Assembly (NCBI GenBank): GCA_031551135.1
Contig: JAVBOA010000010.1
Span: 1-64,000, forward strand
DNA: 64,000 bases
Reading direction: 5' to 3'
Source: JAITVM01 sp031551135
Lineage (GTDB): Bacteria > Bacillota > Clostridia > Lachnospirales > JAITVM01
The first letter of the stretch is position 1; every line of letters begins with the position of its first letter. Positions 42,634-51,240 of the stretch are shown here, piece after piece. Both the position numbers and the translations under genes were made by a program. The notes beneath the pieces are model-generated. The model was not told the origin of the DNA and searched no databases. It saw nothing but the letters and a program-made list of their open reading frames with translations.

Positions 42634-43451
42634 AATTTTTTGAAAAAGCTTTCAGAAATCCGTATTTTTTGATTGGCTCAATAATGCTGATAATAGTATT
42701 TTTATTTTCGTTTATCGGGGTTTTTTATACGCCCTATGACCCCGAATTTATAGACACAGCTTTACAATCCGCGCCGCCGGGAATCTTGCATTTATTCGGA
42801 ACGGATTCGCTGGGACGGGATGTTTTTTCGAGATTGATGGATGCCGGAAAATATTCGTTTTTCGGTGGATTGCTTTCGGTTTTAATATCGCTTCTAATTT
42901 CGCTTGCATTAGGTTTAGCTGCAGGATTTTTAGGCGGAATTTGGGATATTGTCCTGACAAAAATAACCGATATAATGCGTTCGATTCCGGGTACATTATT
43001 TGCGCTTATGATAATTGCGGTTTTGGGCAAGGGTTTTAAAAATACAATTATCGCAGTTTGTTTTTTGACCATTCCGGTTTTTTTCCGCATTATCCGTTCC
43101 AATGTCTATCAAATAAAAAATTATGATTATATAATTCATACAGATTTGATTGGGTTGAGTTTTTTTCGGGTTTGTTTTTTTCATATATTGCCGAATATTA
43201 TGTCACCGCTGATAGTTATGTCAGCTACGGGAATTGCTAATGCGATTATGATAGAAGCCTCACTTTCGTATTTGGATCTCAGCATACAGCCGCCGGCGGC
43301 GAGTTTTGGAAAAATGCTGAGCGAAGCACAGGAAAATATATTTTTCGCTCCGTGGGAAGTTTTAGCCGTTGGGTTTTGCATAAGCTTTATGGTGCTTGCG
43401 TTTAATCTTCTGGGTGATGGTCTGCGTGATGTTTTGGATGTTAAAAACTGA
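42630..43451 (+). CDS. ABC transporter permease (DppC-like)
   Basis: The 273-residue second permease starts with a hydrophobic helix and has LFGTDSLGRDVFSRLMDAGKYSFFGG, the hallmark of DppC/OppC proteins. The coupling loop is less conserved than usual (YDYIIHTDLIGLSFFRVCFFHILPNIMSPLIV, where family members have a more canonical EAA-like AARALG). C-terminal ASLSYLDLSIQPPAASFGKML is normal. Its ATG overlaps the previous stop by 4 nt (GGATGA), with GGAGG upstream. Confidence 0.92.
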   Translation: MKFFEKAFRNPYFLIGSIMLIIVFLFSFIGVFYTPYDPEFIDTALQSAPPGILHLFGTDSLGRDVFSRLMDAGKYSFFGGLLSVLISLLISLALGLAAGFLGGIWDIVLTKITDIMRSIPGTLFALMIIAVLGKGFKNTIIAVCFLTIPVFFRIIRSNVYQIKNYDYIIHTDLIGLSFFRVCFFHILPNIMSPLIVMSATGIANAIMIEASLSYLDLSIQPPAASFGKMLSEAQENIFFAPWEVLAVGFCISFMVLAFNLLGDGLRDVLDVKN

Positions 43452-43488
43452 GAAAGCAACAAATATCTTTTGTGAACAGAGGTTGTAT

Positions 43489-44436
43489 ATGGAGAATCTT
43501 CTTTCTGTAAAAAATTTGAATATTTACGTAAATAACGATTTAAAAGCCGTCGATTCGCTTTCATTTGATTTAAAAAAAGGCGAAATTTTGGGAATCGTCG
43601 GAGAATCCGGCTGCGGCAAAACCCTGACTGCGCTTGCACTAGCTCGGCTTTTAAATAAAAATATCCGCGCAGAAGGCGAAATTTTTTTAGATGGAAAAAA
43701 TATTTCTTCATACAGCGACAGTGAATTTTTAAAACTACGAAAATCCGAAATTTCGATGATTTTTCAAGATTCGGCTTTTAATCCGCTGATGAAAATCGGT
43801 CATCAAGTTATTGAAGCGATAAGGGATTTCGAAAACAACACAAAGGCCAAGAATTTTGAAATTACTTTGGATTTATTGAAAAAAGTTCGGCTGAATGACC
43901 CCGAAACGAGTTTTTACAAATATCCGCATGAGCTTTCGGGCGGACAGCGCCAAAGGGTGATGATTGCAATGTCGATTGCCTCAAACCCAAAGCTTTTAAT
44001 TGCCGACGAAGTTACAACCGCTTTGGACGTAACAACACAGCTCCAGATTTTGAATTTGCTGAAAGAATTGCAGAACGACACGGGAATGATTATTATTTCT
44101 CATGATGTCTCGGTAATAAAGCATATTTGCGATTTTGTATGCATTATGTATTCGGGAAATATTTTGGAATACGGCCCTGCGCGCGAAGTTCTGGAAAATC
44201 CGAAACATCCGTATACCTACAGCTTATTAAAGTCAATTCCGAGCCAAGATAAAGACCAAATATTGCACAGCATAAGAGGGATTGTTCCGTCGCTTAAAGA
44301 GCGTGAAAAAATTCACGGCTGTATATTTGCGCCGCGCTGTGATTTCGTTTGTACAAAGCATAAAGAGGAAATCCAAAAGCATTATATTTCGCCTGAGCAT
44401 TATGTGCTTTGCCATAGAAACGGAGAATTTTTATGA
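43489..44436 (+). CDS. ABC transporter ATP-binding protein (DppD-like)
   Basis: The 315-residue ATPase has Walker A GESGCGKTLTAL, Q-loop MIFQDSAFNPL, signature LSGGQRQRVMIAMSIA, Walker B LLIADEVTTALD and H-loop ISHDVSVI. The oligopeptide-type C-terminal extension HPYTYSLLKSIP is followed by GCIFAPRCDFVCTKH, a Cys cluster usual in DppD/OppD. ATG at 43489 has AGAGGTTG upstream, 37 nt after the permease stop. The next ATPase overlaps by 4 nt. Confidence 0.95.
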   Translation: MENLLSVKNLNIYVNNDLKAVDSLSFDLKKGEILGIVGESGCGKTLTALALARLLNKNIRAEGEIFLDGKNISSYSDSEFLKLRKSEISMIFQDSAFNPLMKIGHQVIEAIRDFENNTKAKNFEITLDLLKKVRLNDPETSFYKYPHELSGGQRQRVMIAMSIASNPKLLIADEVTTALDVTTQLQILNLLKELQNDTGMIIISHDVSVIKHICDFVCIMYSGNILEYGPAREVLENPKHPYTYSLLKSIPSQDKDQILHSIRGIVPSLKEREKIHGCIFAPRCDFVCTKHKEEIQKHYISPEHYVLCHRNGEFL

Positions 44437-45383
44437 TTCTGGAAGCCGAAAATATAAAAAAATCCTATTATTTACGAAAATCTTTTTTTAATAAAATCGA
44501 ATCAAAAGCCCTTGAATCGGTTTCTTTAAATATTCCTAAAGGTAAAACCGTGGGTTTGATCGGAGAATCCGGCTGCGGCAAAACTACACTAGGGAAAATT
44601 ATTTCGAAACTGCTTGAGCCTAGCGAAGGCAGAATTATTTTTGACGGAACCGATATTACAAAGCTGAGCAAAAAAGAATTTCGCCCTTCGCGCCACGAAA
44701 TACAAATGATTTTTCAAGACCCGAACGCCGCCCTAAACCCAAGCCATAAAATCCGCTTTACGCTGAACGAATGTCTTTTGGCGAAAGGAATTCGGGAAAA
44801 TCATGATGAAATTATAGAAAATAATATCAAAAAAGTCGGCTTGGATTTATCTTTTTTGGATAGATATCCGCATGAATTGTCCGGCGGACAAAAACAGCGC
44901 ATTGCGATTTTGCAGGCTTCGATGATGCAGCCTAAGCTGATTATTGCCGACGAAGTTGTTTCGGCTTTAGACGTTTCGGTGCGGTCGCAGATTTTGAATT
45001 TATTAAAATTAATCCAAAAAGACACGGATGTTTCGTATTTATTTATTTCACATGATTTGAATGTCGTTTATTATGTGGCCGATTATATTTCGGTCATGTA
45101 TATGGGCGAAATTGTTGAGGAAGGCAGTGCCGACGATATTTATTACCGCCACAGGCATCCGTATACAAAAATCTTATTCGAATCGCTTCTGGATTTCCGC
45201 CAGAAAAATATTTCGGGTTTTGAGACTCAAAGCAGGCTGATAAATTACGAGGGCTGTAAATTTGAAAGCCGCTGTAAATATTCGCAGGAGATTTGCAAAA
45301 ATCAAAAGCCAAAGAATTTTTATTTTGAAAACAATCATCGAGTTTATTGCCACAGGGCAAATATAGAGGAGCTATTTAAATGA
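44433..45383 (+). CDS. ABC transporter ATP-binding protein (DppF-like)
   Basis: The 316-residue partner ATPase has Walker A GESGCGKTTLGK, MIFQDPNAALNPSH, signature LSGGQKQRIAILQA, Walker B LIIADEVVSALD, ISHDLNVV and C-terminal Cys residues (CKFESRCKYSQEIC). It pairs with the DppD-like subunit. ATGA overlap with the previous gene. The end overlaps the next gene by 4 nt, so the phosphatase fusion is translationally linked to the transporter. Confidence 0.95.
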   Translation: MILEAENIKKSYYLRKSFFNKIESKALESVSLNIPKGKTVGLIGESGCGKTTLGKIISKLLEPSEGRIIFDGTDITKLSKKEFRPSRHEIQMIFQDPNAALNPSHKIRFTLNECLLAKGIRENHDEIIENNIKKVGLDLSFLDRYPHELSGGQKQRIAILQASMMQPKLIIADEVVSALDVSVRSQILNLLKLIQKDTDVSYLFISHDLNVVYYVADYISVMYMGEIVEEGSADDIYYRHRHPYTKILFESLLDFRQKNISGFETQSRLINYEGCKFESRCKYSQEICKNQKPKNFYFENNHRVYCHRANIEELFK

Positions 45384-46864
45384 AATTTTTACATTTATCC
45401 GATACGCATATTTTGCGGAATTACAAAGATATTTTTATAAGTAAATTGAATATCGACCCTACCGAAAATTTTTTGAAAACCTTGAGGCATATTAACGCAA
45501 AACATTCGGATGCGGAATTTATCATAATTTCCGGAGATTTGACGTATAACGGAACGGTTGAAGATTACCGTTTTTTGAAAAATATTTTGGAGAAAAAGCT
45601 TAAACAAAAAATTTATTTTGCGCTCGGAAATCACGATTATTCTGCAAATTTCAGAGAAGGATTTTTCGGCGAAAAATCCGACGAGCCGTTTTATTATTGC
45701 GAAATAAATAACGGACTTAGAATAATTTGTCTGGATACGAATTGTAATAACGAAGATTCGGGATTTTTGGATAAAAAGCAATTGGATTGGCTGGAAAAAT
45801 TATTAAAAGAAGATTCGGAAAATGGAAGTATTATTATAATGCATCATCCGCCGGTGACTGAATTTAAAGACGGCTTGCTTGGCTATGCGCTGAAAAACTC
45901 CGAAGAATTTTATAATATCGTAAACCATAGTGATGTAATCGCCGTTCTTAGCGGTCATACCCACAAAAATGCGCAATTCGGGATAAATTATACAGCCGAC
46001 TCTGCGTCGTTCGGCGTGGATTTCGAAAATGGAAACATGAAAATAGACGATACAATTGGTTTCAATGTTTGCGAAATCATAAATAAAAAAATATCTGTGC
46101 ATAGCGAAAAAGTTAATCCGATGATTTTTGCGGATAGGGAAAATTTTAGATTGGGATTGGAAGGCTGTTTGAATTTCAGAGATATCGGCGGATATGATAC
46201 AATCGACGGAAAAAATGTCGTTAGCGGAAAAATATACCGTGCGGATTCTTTGGCGAAGCTCACCGAAAAAGATATCGATGCTTTAAAATCATTGGGAATA
46301 AATGTTGTAATTGATTTAAGATACTCAAACGAGACCGAAAACGAAATAAATCCGCTTAATAATCTTGACGGTTTTGAATATTATAATGTTTCTTTATTGG
46401 ACGGTGTTTTTTCAAATGATTTGAAAGGCGGCTTTCCGCCGAGTTTGGAAGAAATGTATATCCAGCTTGTTGACGAAGCGAAAGACCTCTTAATTGAAGT
46501 TTTGCGCATTATTATAAAATCTTCCGATAAAAAAATAGTTTACCATTGCACCGCCGGCAAAGACCGGACAGGCGTTATAACCGTGCTTTTGCTACTTTTG
46601 GCAGGTGTTTCAAAAGAGGAGATTATTAACGATTATTCGCTGACTTACGGATATATAAAAGACAGCGTTGAAAAAATGATTGAAAATGCTGTAAAAACAG
46701 GAATTGTTTTGCCGAGGTTTTTGTTTAAATCAGACCGCGAGTCAATGATTGAGTTTTTGGACTATTTTACAAAAAAATACGGAGATGTGGAAAAATATTT
46801 ACTTCAAGTTTCTATGAAGAAAGAAGAAATTCTGGAATTAAAAAATATTTTAATCGAAAAATAA
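45380..46864 (+). CDS. Metallophosphoesterase fused to tyrosine-phosphatase-like domain
   Basis: The 494-residue protein has two catalytic domains. Residues 1-250 form a calcineurin-like phosphoesterase with all metal motifs: LSDTH, GDLTYNG, GNHD, HHPP and SGHTHKNA, of the CpdA/GpdQ kind. Residues 255-494 form a Y_phosphatase3-type domain with EGCLNFRDIGGYDT, KIYRADSLAKLTEKD and the P-loop HCTAGKDRTG (catalytic Cys near 391, with the Asp-Arg of this family). The combination would hydrolyse a phosphodiester and then a phosphomonoester. No signal peptide is present, so it is cytoplasmic. Last gene of the operon; a terminator follows. Confidence 0.9.
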   Translation: MKFLHLSDTHILRNYKDIFISKLNIDPTENFLKTLRHINAKHSDAEFIIISGDLTYNGTVEDYRFLKNILEKKLKQKIYFALGNHDYSANFREGFFGEKSDEPFYYCEINNGLRIICLDTNCNNEDSGFLDKKQLDWLEKLLKEDSENGSIIIMHHPPVTEFKDGLLGYALKNSEEFYNIVNHSDVIAVLSGHTHKNAQFGINYTADSASFGVDFENGNMKIDDTIGFNVCEIINKKISVHSEKVNPMIFADRENFRLGLEGCLNFRDIGGYDTIDGKNVVSGKIYRADSLAKLTEKDIDALKSLGINVVIDLRYSNETENEINPLNNLDGFEYYNVSLLDGVFSNDLKGGFPPSLEEMYIQLVDEAKDLLIEVLRIIIKSSDKKIVYHCTAGKDRTGVITVLLLLLAGVSKEEIINDYSLTYGYIKDSVEKMIENAVKTGIVLPRFLFKSDRESMIEFLDYFTKKYGDVEKYLLQVSMKKEEILELKNILIEK

Positions 46865-46871
46865 ATTAAAA

Positions 46872-46922
46872 AAAAATTCAGCCTGACGCGGCGTAAAAAC
46901 TCCGTTTCGGGCTGAATTTTTA
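46872..46922. terminator. Bidirectional terminator after the phosphoester operon
   Basis: AAATTCAGCC pairs with GGCTGAATTT, with A-rich and T-rich flanks. It separates convergent units. Confidence 0.85.
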
Positions 46923-46932
46923 TAAATTTATA

Positions 46933-47751
46933 CTATTTCTTCATTACCGGCGCTTGAAGCTCAGTCAGCCATTTTTCCGGATTTTTTTCATCATCAGGAG
47001 AAATAATTACATGTCCGCGCAAATTTCCCGCAAAAATATAATTATTCGCCTCTATCCATTCGGCTAGCTTTGACGTGGCTGCGTCGTAGCCGCCGTCAAA
47101 AGGTCCCGAAAAACGAACTGTTGCCGCAAGCGGAATTTCGTCATATTGCTTATAAATAAATTCTCCTTGATTAGTTCCAAATTCATCAACAGGAATTGCG
47201 ATTTCAACATCCGGATTTGATTCTTTATATTCTTCGTCAAAATAAGTGGAATAGCCGTCGCTGTGGCACTGCAGATTATTTTCAATTATAAATTTCCCAA
47301 GCTTCTCCCAAAGTATCCCTTCGTCTCTGTAATGTGGGATTATTCCGCGCAAAGTCAAAACTTTAACCGCAGGCAATTTTTTTAATTCAATTTCATAAAC
47401 CATAATATTGTGCTCCTCTCTGAATTTACCGCTCATTTGCATGAGCTTGTTATATCTTTCCTGTTCGGCTTCGATAAGCGATTTAACCGAAGCGGCTTTG
47501 GAGCGAAAAACCTCGTCCATATAGGCAGAATTGTCAAAATTGGGCAGGATATCACGTATTTCCTCAATAGAAAAACCTAAATCCCGAAGAAGTACAATAT
47601 TCGCAAGCATGGGAATTTGTGCGGCGCTGTACATTCTATATCCTGTGAAAGAATCGATTTCAGCCGGCTGAAAAAGATTGCATTTTTCATAATGCCTCAG
47701 CATACGCGGCGAGACACGCACTAATTTAGAAAATTCACCAATTTTAAACAA
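46933..47751 (-). CDS. MerR-family regulator with GyrI-like effector domain
   Basis: The 272-residue regulator has an N-terminal MerR winged helix (FKIGEFSKLVRVSPRMLRHYEKCNLFQPAEIDSFTGYRMYS), a dimerisation coiled coil near 75-115, and a C-terminal SOUL/GyrI-like effector-binding domain (LTLRGIIPHY, DVEIAIPVDEFG, ATVRFSGPFDGGYDA). It is similar in plan to BmrR-type multidrug-sensing activators. The start is TTG at 47751, directly at the conserved FKIGEFS, with GGAGG 7 nt upstream; the longer frame is not supported. Its stop codon TAG lies in a TATACTATTTC repeat end. Confidence 0.88.
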   Translation of the reverse strand: MFKIGEFSKLVRVSPRMLRHYEKCNLFQPAEIDSFTGYRMYSAAQIPMLANIVLLRDLGFSIEEIRDILPNFDNSAYMDEVFRSKAASVKSLIEAEQERYNKLMQMSGKFREEHNIMVYEIELKKLPAVKVLTLRGIIPHYRDEGILWEKLGKFIIENNLQCHSDGYSTYFDEEYKESNPDVEIAIPVDEFGTNQGEFIYKQYDEIPLAATVRFSGPFDGGYDAATSKLAEWIEANNYIFAGNLRGHVIISPDDEKNPEKWLTELQAPVMKK

Positions 47752-47903
47752 GATAAAACCTCCATTGCCATTCGTATCAGAAATTTGTTGCAAATTCAGA
47801 ATAAGCCTTGACATAATGTCAGAGTCAAGCAGAAAAAAATTTTTGTTATGTCGAGGAACGTATGGAAATTTTCGCTTTTATTTATCAGTATACCGTATGA
47901 AAA

Positions 47904-48371
47904 TCATATCAGGCAAGATTTCACATAATCAACCGGAACGTCCATACGTACAGCAGTTTCTTCGGCAGTGAAGCCGCTCTCCACAAATCGGCGGACTACG
48001 CTTATTATATTTTCGGCAACTTCAATAATATGCCCGTCCGGGTCATAAAAGCGAACGGCGCGCTGTCCCCAGCTATGTTCTAAAATTTGATGCAGATAAG
48101 AAATTTCTGAGAAGCTTGATAGCTTATTTGCGAAATCGTCAATATCTTCGACCTCGAAATATAATTCCATCGCGTTATTTTTATAAATAATTTCATTTTC
48201 GGTCTTTCTGATAAATTTTATCCACGATTCAGCAGTCTGCAAAGATAAACCTCCTGACAGCATGACATTCGCCCCGAAGTCACCAACCACCTCCAAGCCC
48301 AAAATATCAAAATAAAATTTTTTAGACTTTTCCATATCCTTAACAGCAATTAATGTTCCTTTATACATCAT
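47904..48371 (-). CDS. VOC-superfamily (glyoxalase-like) protein
   Basis: This is a 155-residue protein. It has a glyoxalase/bleomycin-resistance fold pattern: LIAVKDMEKSKKFYFDILGLEV, ELYFEVEDIDDFANKL and QRAVRFYDPDGHIIEVAEN with the likely metal ligands. A helical tail FVESGFTAEETAVRMDVPVDYVKSCL follows, seen in some Clostridial relatives. The substrate is unknown. ATG at 48371 has AGGAGG 6 nt upstream. A MITE-like element begins 2 nt beyond that ribosome binding site, so the transcript probably carries the element's hairpin in its leader. It lies 152 bp from the MerR gene. Confidence 0.85.
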   Translation of the reverse strand: MMYKGTLIAVKDMEKSKKFYFDILGLEVVGDFGANVMLSGGLSLQTAESWIKFIRKTENEIIYKNNAMELYFEVEDIDDFANKLSSFSEISYLHQILEHSWGQRAVRFYDPDGHIIEVAENIISVVRRFVESGFTAEETAVRMDVPVDYVKSCLI

Positions 48372-48385
48372 TTTCATCCTCCTAA

Positions 48386-48496
48386 TATTATTTCCCATTT
48401 GATTTGTAGAAAAAAATTTTCACAGCGAAGCGTTCCGCGCAATGCTTCAAGCGCGGAATGAAATATTTTTTTCTATTCTTTAGAAGGGAAATAGTA
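48386..48496. repeat. Inverted-repeat element, about 110-bp family, copy C
   Basis: Ends TATTATTTCCCATTT and AGGGAAATAGTA. The core CACAGCGAAGCGTTCC is followed by the central hairpin CGCGCAATGCTTCAAGCGCG. TAA direct repeats flank it (48383-48385, 48497-48499). It sits directly upstream of the VOC gene's ribosome binding site. Confidence 0.85.
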
Positions 48497-48632
48497 TAAT
48501 ATTTTACTCAAAAAGATTGTTGAAATTTTAACATAGCGATATATGAAATATGCTTATATTCAAAATCAGCGTGTCGGCATTTTATACTAAATAGTACAGA
48601 ATAAAATCTTTCTAACGAAGCATAAATACCAG

Positions 48633-48661
48633 TTGACAATTGTTTCAAGGTAGATTACAAT
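48633..48661 (+). promoter_or_regulatory. Promoter of the triple-RidA gene
   Basis: TTGACA, 17-bp spacer, TACAAT, 39 nt before the start codon. Confidence 0.75.
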
Positions 48662-48700
48662 TCACAAGGTAATAAATATAACTAAAAGGAGAACATTATC

Positions 48701-49966
48701 ATGAGCGGCTATAACGCAGTACTAGCAAGAAATACCGAAAACGCTCCAATAAACGCTTCATATTCGCAAACGGTAGCTTTTTCACATTACAATAATTTTT
48801 CGGCTCAATTACCTATCGATCCAAAATCCGGCAAATTAGTGGCCGGCGGCGTAAAAGAACAAGCCGAGCAATGCTTTAAAAACATCAAAGCAGTAGTAGA
48901 AAGCATAAACCATGTTATGAGTGACGTTGTCAGAATCACTGTATTCGTTAAGAATATCAAAGATGTCGACGCTGTAAACGAAGTTTATAAAACATTCTTC
49001 CCGACATATGTTCCTACAAGAACTACAGTTGCAGTAGATGCATTGCCTATGGATGCTTTAGTGCAAATCGAAGCGCTTATTTCGAACGGCGAAGGCACAA
49101 TTCCAAACGCACCGCAAGCAGGCGACTTGATTAAGCTTACAAACAACACGGCAAATGCGCCAATATGTGCGCTTTCTACACAAACCGTGTCTTTTTCTCA
49201 TTACAATAATCTTTCGGCTCAATTGCCTATCGACCCAAAAACCGGCAGATTAGTAATCGGCGGCGTAAAAGAGCAAACTGCACAGTGCTTAAAAAATATT
49301 AAGGCGATTTTAGAAAGTATCGACGTTCCTTTTGACGATATTGTTAAAATTAATATATTCCTTAAAGACCTTTCGGATATTGAAGCCGTAAACGAAGTTT
49401 ATACAACATTTTTCCCTGACTCGGCTATCGCAAGAGCCGTTGCTTATCTTCCTGCAAGAACTGTAATTTCAGCGTCCGCTTTGCTTATGGATGCTTTAGT
49501 TCAAATCGAAGCAGTGGTTTCACACGGAGACGGTACGCCTCCGCAAGCTATTGAAGATAGACACGGACTTATTATCGAAGCAAACAATACAGAAAATGCA
49601 CCAAAATCTTCTCTGTCTACACAGACCGTGGCTTTTTCTCATTACAATCATCTTTCGGCGCAATTGCCTTTAGACGCAAAAGGCAGCATGGTAGCCGGCG
49701 GTGTAAAAGAACAAGCCGGACAATGCTTGAAAAATATTAAAGCAATTGTAGAAAGTATCGACCATTCTATGGAAGATATAGTTAAAGTAAATGTATTCCT
49801 TAAAAATATCGCGGATATCGACGCTATGGATGAAGTTTACAAAACATTCTTTCCAAGCGGCACTCCTGCACGCAGAGTAGTCGGCGTATCGGCTTTGCTT
49901 AACGATGCTCTGATTCAAATAGATGCCGTTGTATCAAACGCAGAAGGAACTCCGCCAATAGCATAA
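48701..49966 (+). CDS. Protein of three tandem RidA-like domains
   Basis: The 421-residue protein is three consecutive YjgF/YER057c/UK114 (RidA) domains, about 1-133, 134-278 and 279-421. Each has an SxxTVxFSHYNxxSAQLPxD opening, GGVKEQxxQCxKNIKAxxES, and a DALVQIEA-like end. RidA normally is a single domain of about 130 residues forming trimers; here one chain could form a whole trimer. The Arg expected to bind the substrate carboxylate is present (PTRTTVAV, ARRVVGVS). Domain 2 has an insertion that repeats the Arg segment (AIARAVAYLPARTV). RidA hydrolyses reactive enamines/imines; for this fusion the role is inferred. ATG with AAAAGGAGAA upstream. Confidence 0.88.
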   Translation: MSGYNAVLARNTENAPINASYSQTVAFSHYNNFSAQLPIDPKSGKLVAGGVKEQAEQCFKNIKAVVESINHVMSDVVRITVFVKNIKDVDAVNEVYKTFFPTYVPTRTTVAVDALPMDALVQIEALISNGEGTIPNAPQAGDLIKLTNNTANAPICALSTQTVSFSHYNNLSAQLPIDPKTGRLVIGGVKEQTAQCLKNIKAILESIDVPFDDIVKINIFLKDLSDIEAVNEVYTTFFPDSAIARAVAYLPARTVISASALLMDALVQIEAVVSHGDGTPPQAIEDRHGLIIEANNTENAPKSSLSTQTVAFSHYNHLSAQLPLDAKGSMVAGGVKEQAGQCLKNIKAIVESIDHSMEDIVKVNVFLKNIADIDAMDEVYKTFFPSGTPARRVVGVSALLNDALIQIDAVVSNAEGTPPIA

Positions 49967-49980
49967 AACTTTTTATTATA

Positions 49981-50016
49981 AATCAGCCGTTCTCGAAAGA
50001 GAGCGGTTTTTTTACG
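49981..50016 (+). terminator. Terminator of the triple-RidA gene
   Basis: CCGTTCTC and GAGAGCGG pair around GAAA and are followed by seven T. Confidence 0.88.
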
Positions 50017-50125
50017 CATTACAATCAATGTATTGTTAAAGACAGTATAAAATTAAAAAAATTGTATATTTATCGCATTTTATTTTGTATAATAGTATAA
50101 AATACATAAATATGGGGGATACTAA

Positions 50126-51205
50126 ATGATTAACGAAGTAAAAAAATATTATGACCTCAGCGGAAATATTACTTCTTGCGAACCTTTCGGACAAGGGCAT
50201 ATTAATGATACTTATCTTGTTATTTTAGATGACGGCAAAAAATACATATTGCAAAGAATTAATACCCGTGTTTTTAAAAATCCGGACGAACTTATGCAAA
50301 ATATTGAAGGCGTAACAAATTTTTTAAGAAAAAAGATAATCGATAATGGCGGAAATCCCGACCGTGAATCTCTGACCATTATAAAAACTATAGACAATAA
50401 AACCTATTTTGCCGATTCCAACAGCGATTGCTGGCGTATTTATACTTTTATAGATGATGCCGTTACTTACCAAATCGCCGAATCGCCTTTGCATCTTTAC
50501 GAATCGGGCCGCGCTTTCGGTATGTTTCAAAAAAACTTGGCGGATTATCCGGCGCATACTCTTTTCGAGCCGATTGCAAATTTTCATAATACAAAAGTCA
50601 GATTCGAAACTTTTTTAAAAGCCGTTGACGAAGATGTAAAATCCAGAAAAAATGATGCACTAAACGAAATCGAATTTGCCATGAAGCGCGCCGGCGAAAC
50701 GGGTATTTTGGTAGATATGCTGGCGAACAGCGAATTGCCTTTGCGCGTCACACATAATGATACAAAATTCAATAATGTTATTATCGATAAAAACACCGGA
50801 AAAGCAATCTGCGTTGTAGATCTCGATACCGTAATGCCCGGCCTTGCTTTATATGATTACGGCGATTCTATTCGTTCCAGCACAAATCCTGCGGACGAGG
50901 ACGAAAAAGATATTTCGAAAGTATTTATGGATAATGATTTTTTTGAAAGCTTCACAAAGGGATATTTAGAGGTTGCGAAAGAATTTCTCCAGCCTAATGA
51001 AATTAAAATGCTTGCTTTTTCCGCAAAACTCATGACTTTGGAATGCGGAATCAGATTTTTGACCGACCATCTTCAAGGCGATGTTTATTTTAAAACACAC
51101 CGCGAAAACCATAATCTCGACCGCTGCCGCACGCAATTTAAATTAGTGGCTGATATGGAAGAAAAAATGCAATATATGCACGATTTTATTAATAGCAATC
51201 TATAA
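50126..51205 (+). CDS. N-acetylhexosamine 1-kinase-like (NahK) phosphotransferase
   Basis: The 359-residue APH-fold kinase closely resembles bifidobacterial NahK. It has EPFGQGHINDTYLV near 20, KYILQRINTRVFKNPDELMQNIEGVT, and WRIYTFIDDAVTYQ. The catalytic loop is LRVTHNDTKFNNVIID, metal site VVDLDTVMPGLALYDYGDSIRS, and LTLECGIRFLTDHLQGDVYF is near the C-terminus. NahK phosphorylates GlcNAc/GalNAc at C1 during salvage of mucin sugars. ATG with ATGGGGGA upstream. It is monocistronic. With nagB in the window it fits use of host or mucin amino sugars (inference). Confidence 0.88.
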   Translation: MINEVKKYYDLSGNITSCEPFGQGHINDTYLVILDDGKKYILQRINTRVFKNPDELMQNIEGVTNFLRKKIIDNGGNPDRESLTIIKTIDNKTYFADSNSDCWRIYTFIDDAVTYQIAESPLHLYESGRAFGMFQKNLADYPAHTLFEPIANFHNTKVRFETFLKAVDEDVKSRKNDALNEIEFAMKRAGETGILVDMLANSELPLRVTHNDTKFNNVIIDKNTGKAICVVDLDTVMPGLALYDYGDSIRSSTNPADEDEKDISKVFMDNDFFESFTKGYLEVAKEFLQPNEIKMLAFSAKLMTLECGIRFLTDHLQGDVYFKTHRENHNLDRCRTQFKLVADMEEKMQYMHDFINSNL

Positions 51206-51207
51206 AT

Positions 51208-51240
51208 ATCAGGGCCGCTCAATGCGACCCCTTTTTTATA
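51208..51240. terminator. Terminator between NahK-like and membrane-protein genes
   Basis: AGGGCCGC pairs loosely with GCGACCCC and is followed by TTTTTTAT. It lies between convergent genes. Confidence 0.65.
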
